Positions 58,401-64,000 of a stretch of 64,000 nucleotides of DNA are shown in pieces; the stretch's first letter is position 1, and every line of letters begins with the position of its first letter. The translations under genes and the position numbers were made by a program. The notes beneath the pieces are model-generated. The model saw only the letters and a program-made list of their open reading frames with translations, made no database searches and was not told the DNA's origin. The stretch comes from Wurfbainia villosa (Eukaryota > Streptophyta > Magnoliopsida > Zingiberales > Zingiberaceae), in NCBI GenBank assembly GCA_025175895.1, contig CM045992.1:115160377-115224376 (forward strand), in the 5' to 3' direction.

Positions 58401-59485
58401 CCCTCACCAACCCCCGTCCAGCCCACTCCATCGATCCAACTACACCCCCCCCCCCCCCCCCGGCGTTGCCCTTGATTCCCTAATCGCATCAACACTCCAT
58501 TCAACACCATCAATACATAGTAAACACCATGAACAGAAAGGAAAAGGAGGAAACAGGAAGTCACCGGTGGCACCCCCAAATTGCGTTCACCGATCGAATA
58601 CCATTGCTTCGACCCTTAGGGTCACTGTGCCACTGCGAGTAATCTTAAGCCTGAGACACGGTGCAGTGTGAGACAGAGTTGAAGCAGAGGCGTTGACGAC
58701 GCTTTTTGGCAGAGGAGGCCGCGACTCGTCGTCGGCGAGGAGGCGAGTGCGAAGGAAGGCGGCAATGACGAAGGCAACGCTGTGGCAGAGCGACCCCGCA
58801 ACCTCGGCGTCGGACAGCGAAGGGGAGACCTGGCGTGGCCGATGCGTGGGAAGAAGAAGACTCGGCCGCGAGGAAGGGCGAGAGAAAGGTGCGCGGAGAG
58901 AAACTGCAAGTCGCGAGAGGGAAAGGCGTTGGGCTGCGGCGGGGAAAAGAAAAAAAAGAAATAGAAAAAAATAAACTTAGGTTTTCTATTTAAAACCTTA
59001 GGTTAATAAAATTTATTAACCCTTCAATCCAGATAAACCAAACAGGCCTTGTAAAAGTCTATTGACTCTTTCCATATATAATATCATAAGATCTCCGTTT
59101 AAATCCAGAAAAATTCTGAAAAAATTCCTAAAAATTCCGAAAAGAATCCCTAGGATTATTTTCCCAAAATTTTGGCCATTTAATTTAGTATTTTAAATTT
59201 CAGTATTTAACAGATTGTCTCTCTACCTCAAGTTTTCTTGAACTTTGTATTCGTTAACTTCTATCTCTAACGAGAAAGAGCGTTTTAGTGAATTATCCTC
59301 CGTACGTGGTCTCGGACCACTAGGGTCTTGGATTAGCAGCCGAAAGCTGTGAACCAAGTAAAAATAAACTTGTGTTCTTTTATTTTCCGCTGTATTACTC
59401 TTGTTTTATTAAACGAACGAAAAAGAAATGAAAGTTCTACGTGCGCTATTCACTCCCTCCCTCTAGTGCCCATTTCGATCCAACA
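55467..59485 (+). mobile_element. Solo copia-type LTR, split by a second solo LTR
   Basis: It starts TGTTGGTGCAGTAGG and ends TTCGATCCAACA, and is flanked by TAATC on both sides (55462-55466 and 59486-59490). Removing the nested insert leaves 1115 bp, the size of the LTRs at 5717 and 31565. GTCGACTG-type motifs (about 55885-55970) precede a TATA box (GGCTATAAAAGG near 56080). Confidence 0.93.
56314..59212 (+). mobile_element. Solo gypsy LTR nested in the copia solo LTR
   Basis: 2899 bp, starting TGTCACGCCCCGAGGG and ending TCAGTATTTAACA, flanked by GATTG (56309-56313 and 59213-59217). It is related to the gypsy LTRs at 34253 and 41846 but clearly diverged and about 450 bp longer. A C run of about 18 lies near 58443-58461, and 58600-58960 is GC-rich with ORFs that are probably not genes. 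The plus-strand sequence here matches the plus strand of the eL32 insertions, so the LTR itself reads on the minus strand. Confidence 0.92.
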
Positions 59486-59550
59486 TAATCTACTAATATA
59501 TCAAAAAATTCTCTGATGTCTTATAACTTATAATTTTTTTCTTCTCTCGA

Positions 59551-59859
59551 TTTGTATCGCTATTTATATGTGGTATCTTAGCTTCTCCGGTCGAACTCTC
59601 GCCTTCGACTTTCCTCTGACTTAGACTCGTAATCATGTCTAGTAACATAACATGAAGAGAATCTGTCAAAATTGTTCTAACTTCTTATGCCGTCCTAAAG
59701 TGACTCTTGTGTTCTGGACGACACAAGAAGTTAGAACAATTTTGACAGATCCTCTGCATGTCATATTACTAGATATGATTCCGAGTCTAAGGCAGAGGAA
59801 AGTCGAAGGCAAGAGTTCGATCGGAGAAGTTAAGATACCACATTTAGATAGCGGATCAC
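59551..59859. repeat. Inverted repeat of about 310 bp
   Basis: Arms of about 140 bp mirror each other, from GGTATCTTAGCTTCTCC / GGAGAAGTTAAGATACC outside to CAAAATTGTTCTAACTTCTT / AAGAAGTTAGAACAATTTTG next to the centre, with a spacer of about 35-40 bp. It looks like a MITE or foldback fragment and could form a long hairpin. No target duplication identified. Confidence 0.75.
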
Positions 59860-61350
59860 CTGAAGGACGAAGTACGATAAATCTATGAAAAATAAAACAT
59901 TAATTTTGTATTTATATTACACATTACATAATTTAAATGATTTAATTTGAATAACATGTTGACATTTTGTGTGCGATTCAAGGTCGACACAATAATTGTG
60001 CGCGATCCAGGAGCGACGATGAACTACCCACACGTCTGGAACAATGTTTTAACTGGGTGAACGATTCAGATAGGCCATCGGCACAATAAAGCCATCGACC
60101 CTAACCGCGCGAATGATGCAGAAGGGACATCGATATGACAGAGCCGTTGGTCGCGCGAATGATGCGACAGGGGGCAACAAAATGTTTCGGCGTGACAGAG
60201 CCATTGGCCACGGAACAAAATGGAGAGGATATGACAAAGCTGAAATTTCTTCATCACATGAAAGAAACATGTTTCAGTCAACCAAACTTGAGGAATATCT
60301 ATTACATATCTGGAATCTTGACAAATTTTATATCAAAAAACTTTACAGATCTCTTCTGGTGCAGTGCAAAAGTTCGTTCACTTCTTATCCTTTAGGTAAA
60401 AGAATACGGGTGCCAAGAGTATAACCAATATTCTTTATCTTAATACCTTGCATTCCGCAAACATAGAACCGAGGATCACTTTTTCCTCACTATTTCAACT
60501 TAAAGGAAATCATGGTTTTTCCAAGCTATAACTTGTTACATAAGGCATGCATCTATCAGAACAAATAGTATGATTAGTATAAATTAATACCTGAAAACAG
60601 AATCTGATTCGAACAACAGCTTTATTTTTGTTTCTCCTCTGCTAAATTACAGAACTTCGAGTCAAACAGACAAATTTTCCTTACAGTCAACCAAACTTCA
60701 AACCTTTCCTCATATTTTATCAGATCTTGATCGCTAACTCACCGAATTCTTCAAATCATAGAGTAACAATAGTCTGACATCAAATCTGAACCCAAATCAC
60801 AACTAGTTACAGTCTGCGTCACTAGTCTGTCAAATGCAACTCAAAAGCAAAGAATCCAAATCCAAAAACCAAGCTTCGCTATGTACAGTATATATAACTT
60901 GAACCACGAAATTGCTTAATCGTTTTGACGCCTTATGCAGTCATAAGGCCACAAAGGAGTCCTCTCTTTCCCAATCAACTTCAAGCTTTCAAACTATGCA
61001 TGCATCCGAGGAAGAAAATGATCAAGAAGAGAGCAAACCAACGAGCATCAAATCGACTGGAAACCTCGAAGAAGGAAACAAAACGATCCCTTTTCCCCCC
61101 GACCAGGGTAGCCGTCGGTCCGAAACCAACTAAATTCATCAAAACAGAATACGCAAACGAAAAAAAGAAGAAGAAGAATTCAATCTTTTGATCCCTGTGG
61201 CACTCTCGCTTGCAGAAAACGCACCAAGTAGAGATCTTAACACCTGCTCCTAATCAAGATTTTGTCAAAGACAGATCGCCGACCCCAAAGCGACGCCTTT
61301 CCGACTATAGCCGTACTTTGGGAAGGAGGAGAAGGATGCGGACTGCTCGT
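59860..61350. other. Interior of the CACTA candidate, no transposase
   Basis: 60100-60220 has two tandem-like copies of GCGCGAATGATGC...GACAGAGCC. 60420-61260 is AT-rich with no recognised coding motif. Confidence 0.45.
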
Positions 61351-61485
61351 TCAATAATCGTGCTTCTTGACGCTGGGAGGAAGCGCTCCCTGAAGGAATC
61401 CGCCCGCCGCGAGTTCGCGGCGGCAGGCCTGCCACGAGCTCGCGCGGAACCTGTCGATCGCGCGCGGATGTCGGATCTGCTCCAT
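61351..61485 (-). CDS. Small hypothetical ORF (44 aa) in the CACTA candidate
   Basis: The minus strand reads ATG at 61485 to TGA at 61351. The product begins MEQIRHPRAIDRFRASSWQA and ends GALPPSVKKHDY: basic, GC-rich, unlike the AT-rich DNA on both sides. I recognise no family. Its base composition suggests a captured host exon or the 5' exon of a small gene; chance in a GC-rich patch is also possible. Confidence 0.25.
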   Translation of the reverse strand: MEQIRHPRAIDRFRASSWQACRRELAAGGFLQGALPPSVKKHDY

Positions 61486-61529
61486 CAGAAAAGGAAAGGC
61501 GGAGACGATTGATAATTAGAAATTTGACG

Positions 61530-61968
61530 GCCAATCAAATATTCGTAGTCAATTTTATGATGAATTTAATATTCATCGCAAAATTTTATAATGAATTATT
61601 AAATTATTATAAATTCAGCGATAAATTCATATTTCATCGTAATATTTTACGATAAATTTTATTTTTCGTTGCAAAATTAATGATAAAAATTAAATTCGTT
61701 ACTAAATTAGCGACGAATATTAAATTTGTCGTAAATTTTTATAACAAATTCATGATTCGTTGTAAAACTATGACGATATTTACGATAAAATTTATTTTAT
61801 TATAAATATAAATAAATTTGTAATAAATAATTTTTTTTGTTAGAAATTTCATTACTAATTTACGATGAAATTTATAATTCATCGCATAACTTATTATAAA
61901 TTTGTAATAAATTATTTTCGTTATCAAATTTAAATTTCATCGTTATATATTAATGTATTTTTGTAGTG
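61530..61968. repeat. Right subterminal CACTA repeats and terminus
   Basis: Repeated ATTCGTCGCT, AGCGACGAAT and ATTCATCGCA motifs alternate in orientation and end in TTTTTGTAGTG at 61968. Confidence 0.7.
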
Positions 61969-61971
61969 TAG

Positions 61972-63033
61972 TTCTGCTATACAAAATTCACGTAGGACAA
62001 TAGGGTAGACCAAGAAGAATCCTTTAAAACACATATATTTTGAGTTTTGAGAACAAATATCTTAGATCTATTTGATAAATTAAAAGAAAATATTTATGAA
62101 GATAACATTAATAAGGAAAAAAAATAGGTGATTGAGATGAAAAGGAGCTTGTGGAATCTTGTGTGATCATTGTGCTTTGCCCTTTAGGCTAAACAAAAAA
62201 AATTATATGACGGTGAAGCAACTTGCTTTTGCAAGATCAAATAACAAGAAAAGATTAGGAATGTTTTAAAGTTTCCAATATTGGCCAATTCTCTTAACAT
62301 ATAATCTAATTGCTATAGATTATTTTACTTATTTTATTTCTAGTGATAAACAATGCTAATTAGAATCCACTCACACAAATCTAATGGTGAGAACTTCATC
62401 TATAATAAGGAAGGAGAAGGATGTTACTCGAAGTTGAAGATAGAGAGGTGACTCACCATTCGATGTGAATTCACAATTGAATTTAAAGTGATTCAATCGT
62501 CTATGCCAATCTCTTTTTTTTTAATAATCTAAGTTCTAAGGCTCACATAAGCTAGTCCAATCTTTTTTTTTTATTTACATCAGATATCAGATACGATTTT
62601 TCTTCCCTATTAATTTTGATGGCCAATCGACACAGCCCCATGATCAGTGTCATTGATTAACAAGGCTGAATCAAGGCGACGCATGACCAGTGCACGTTAG
62701 AAACTCATGCGACATCAGGAGATTTGAGCACATTGAGACGAGGGGCATCGAGTACCACCACTCGCGCACCGTGCATTATTGAAGGGCAAAATCGGCCCCT
62801 ACAAATACAGAGAAAAATTTCGTGTTTAACCAACGCATCATCGTCCTGGGAGCAAGCTAGCCCAATCTTAAACCTTATATAAAGTAGCTCATACAATTTT
62901 CATTGGGTTGTGTTTCTTAGATTATAGGAAATCTAAATATATATATATATATATATATAAAGAATCTTAAATATTTTACTTCAATAATCGTGCAAATAAT
63001 TGCGACATGGAATGGAAGATTCGCGAAAGCTAC

Positions 63034-63111
<78 letters not shown>

Positions 63112-63644
63112 TTTATAAAATAAATATAAATATCCAAATATTCAAATAAAGGTAGGATTGACTGCTAAATGTGCTAAGTAATTATTTTATCACTTTTAAC
63201 GAATTTATTAGTTTGTAGCGAATAAATAATTTTTAATGTATTAGATGAAAACCGAACGAATCTATTGCATAAAAAAATTAAACAAATAGTTCGTCTATTC
63301 ATTCACGTGAGGAAAATCAATACTTGCCCTTTTCGTGCTTTTCTTGCTACGTCGACGAGCTACCAAATGCTCGCAACTCCAACCAACCAAAGATGCCAAC
63401 GGCGACCTCTTCCATTTATTGGAAAATTATAAACGAGCCATCGAGATTTGAGTAATGTGAAAAAAAAAAAAACAACTCTCAAATTTTTTAGTTTGCTGTC
63501 CAAATGTTTAGCGTCTGGAATCGCTTATTTTGACAGAAAGTATGAGGTACTTCGAGAGGTGTTTTATGGAAAAAGAGGATTTAATGGGGTATATTGAAAA
63601 TTAGAGATTTAGTTCATTAACTTCCTCGTGGTTGACGACCATAA
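61972..63644. other. AT-rich spacer before the inhibitor gene
   Basis: Nothing gene-like is visible. (AT)n tracts lie at 62937-62959 and about 63033-63103; the latter is about 70 nt and passes into TGTGTGTG. The frame at 62705-62896 has no recognisable feature. Confidence 0.55.
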
Positions 63645-64000
63645 ATCGGGAACAGAGACAATCGAGCAGCGTCAGATTCGCTTCCTCCTCCTCCAGCACC
63701 GCCGTTGCCTCTCCTCTTGTTCTTCGCATTCGTCGCCGCGTCTTCATTTGCTGTCGTCGTCCTGTCCGACGGCGGCGACGCACCTTCCCCTGCCGCCGCC
63801 GGCGGCGGTGGCCTCATCGCCTCCACCTGCAACCACACTCTCTACTACGACGTCTGCGTCGCCTCCCTCGCCTCCCGCCCCAGAAGCCGCCGTGCTGACC
63901 TTCACGGACTCGCCGCCATCGCCCTCGACGTCAGCCTCGCCCACGCTAAGGCCACCGTCGCGCTCGCTAAGAACCTCTCCAGGCGCCACGACGCCAGCGG
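63645..64000 (+). CDS. Invertase/pectin methylesterase inhibitor domain protein (partial)
   Basis: This domain forms a four-helix bundle that blocks cell-wall or vacuolar invertase or pectin methylesterase; it also occurs as the pro-region of type I PMEs. The open frame (63645 to the window end, 118 codons) has a hydrophobic secretion signal, PLPLLLFFAFVAASSFAVVV. A Gly/Ala/Pro linker leads to CNHTLYYDVCVASLASRPRS, with the two N-terminal cysteines seven residues apart, and ALDVSLAHAKATVALAKNLS, a typical helix. The frame is bounded upstream by TAA at 63642-63644 and contains no ATG before the signal. The start is therefore lost, lies in an upstream exon, or is hidden by an indel; the neighbouring frame (from TTG at 63632) also has no ATG. 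The rest of the gene is beyond the window, so PME versus simple inhibitor cannot be decided. Confidence 0.75.
   Translation, partial: MGNRDNRAASDSLPPPPAPPLPLLLFFAFVAASSFAVVVLSDGGDAPSPAAAGGGGLIASTCNHTLYYDVCVASLASRPRSRRADLHGLAAIALDVSLAHAKATVALAKNLSRRHDAS

Larger units (their letters stand above)
54232..61968. mobile_element. Candidate non-autonomous CACTA transposon with nested LTRs
   Basis: The right end is TTTTTGTAGTG (complement of CACTACAAAAA) at 61958-61968; the left end reads CACAACAAAAATTATAGG, one base off CACTA. Both ends are followed inward by 450-530 bp of subterminal repeats on GACGAAT/ATTCGTC and GCGACGAA (54250-54760 and 61530-61960), a CACTA (En/Spm) signature. The flanking triplets do not match (TTA and TAG), so the two ends may belong to different copies. 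No transposase is recognisable. The interior holds the nested solo LTRs and a gene-like segment near 61350. Confidence 0.5.

Noticed and set aside
58361..58974. Several open frames around the poly-C tract
   Set aside because: GC-rich low-complexity part of the solo gypsy LTR; no protein family.
63632..63898. Arg-rich frame overlapping the inhibitor gene
   Set aside because: Begins at TTG, not ATG, and is low-complexity in the shifted frame; the neighbouring frame gives the signal peptide and cysteine motif.

Overview
This is a nuclear window from a flowering plant. It has introns with GT-AG borders, plant-type protein families and many LTR retrotransposons, MITEs and microsatellites. GC-rich first exons (DnaJ, GAUT, the invertase/PME inhibitor) beside very AT-rich intergenic DNA suggest a monocot, but I cannot name the genus.

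I support six protein-coding loci, five complete by hand-built exon models: LSM6 (minus, 922-3728, three exons, 95 aa); a QUA1/GAUT8-like galacturonosyltransferase (plus, 12641-14942, two exons, 558 aa); a plastid-type DnaJ protein (plus, 25054-26685, two exons, 189 aa); ribosomal protein eL32 (plus, 30810-44995, three exons, 133 aa); a long P-class PPR protein (minus, 47343-50686, two exons, 1035 aa); and, cut by the window end, an invertase/pectin methylesterase inhibitor domain (plus, 63645-64000) with no visible start codon. These are housekeeping, cell-wall and organelle functions with no operon-like link.

Most of the rest is transposon. 5717-11061 is a Ty1/copia-like element with 1.1 kb LTRs and TSD TAATA, a gag remnant but no pol, and a MULE-type MITE in its 3' LTR. 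16140-23956 is a copia element with short LTRs and TSD AAACC, a decayed gag-pol and an extra ORF in its leader. 26938-27986 is a nearly perfect palindrome with TG...CA ends and TSD GAGTT just downstream of the DnaJ gene. The first coding intron of eL32 (30900-44592, 13.7 kb) holds a solo LTR (TSD ATTAT), an inverted-repeat element and an LTR-bounded Ty3/gypsy chromovirus in antisense orientation. 54232-61968 looks like a CACTA-type element carrying a solo copia LTR (TSD TAATC), itself interrupted by a solo gypsy LTR (TSD GATTG).

The most unusual signals are the eL32 intron nest, the palindromic LTR-like element, the two gypsy LTR copies that are identical in AT-rich blocks but scrambled in GC-rich blocks, and the spliceable-looking extra ORF in the copia leader. 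I found no CRISPR array, rRNA or confident tRNA gene.
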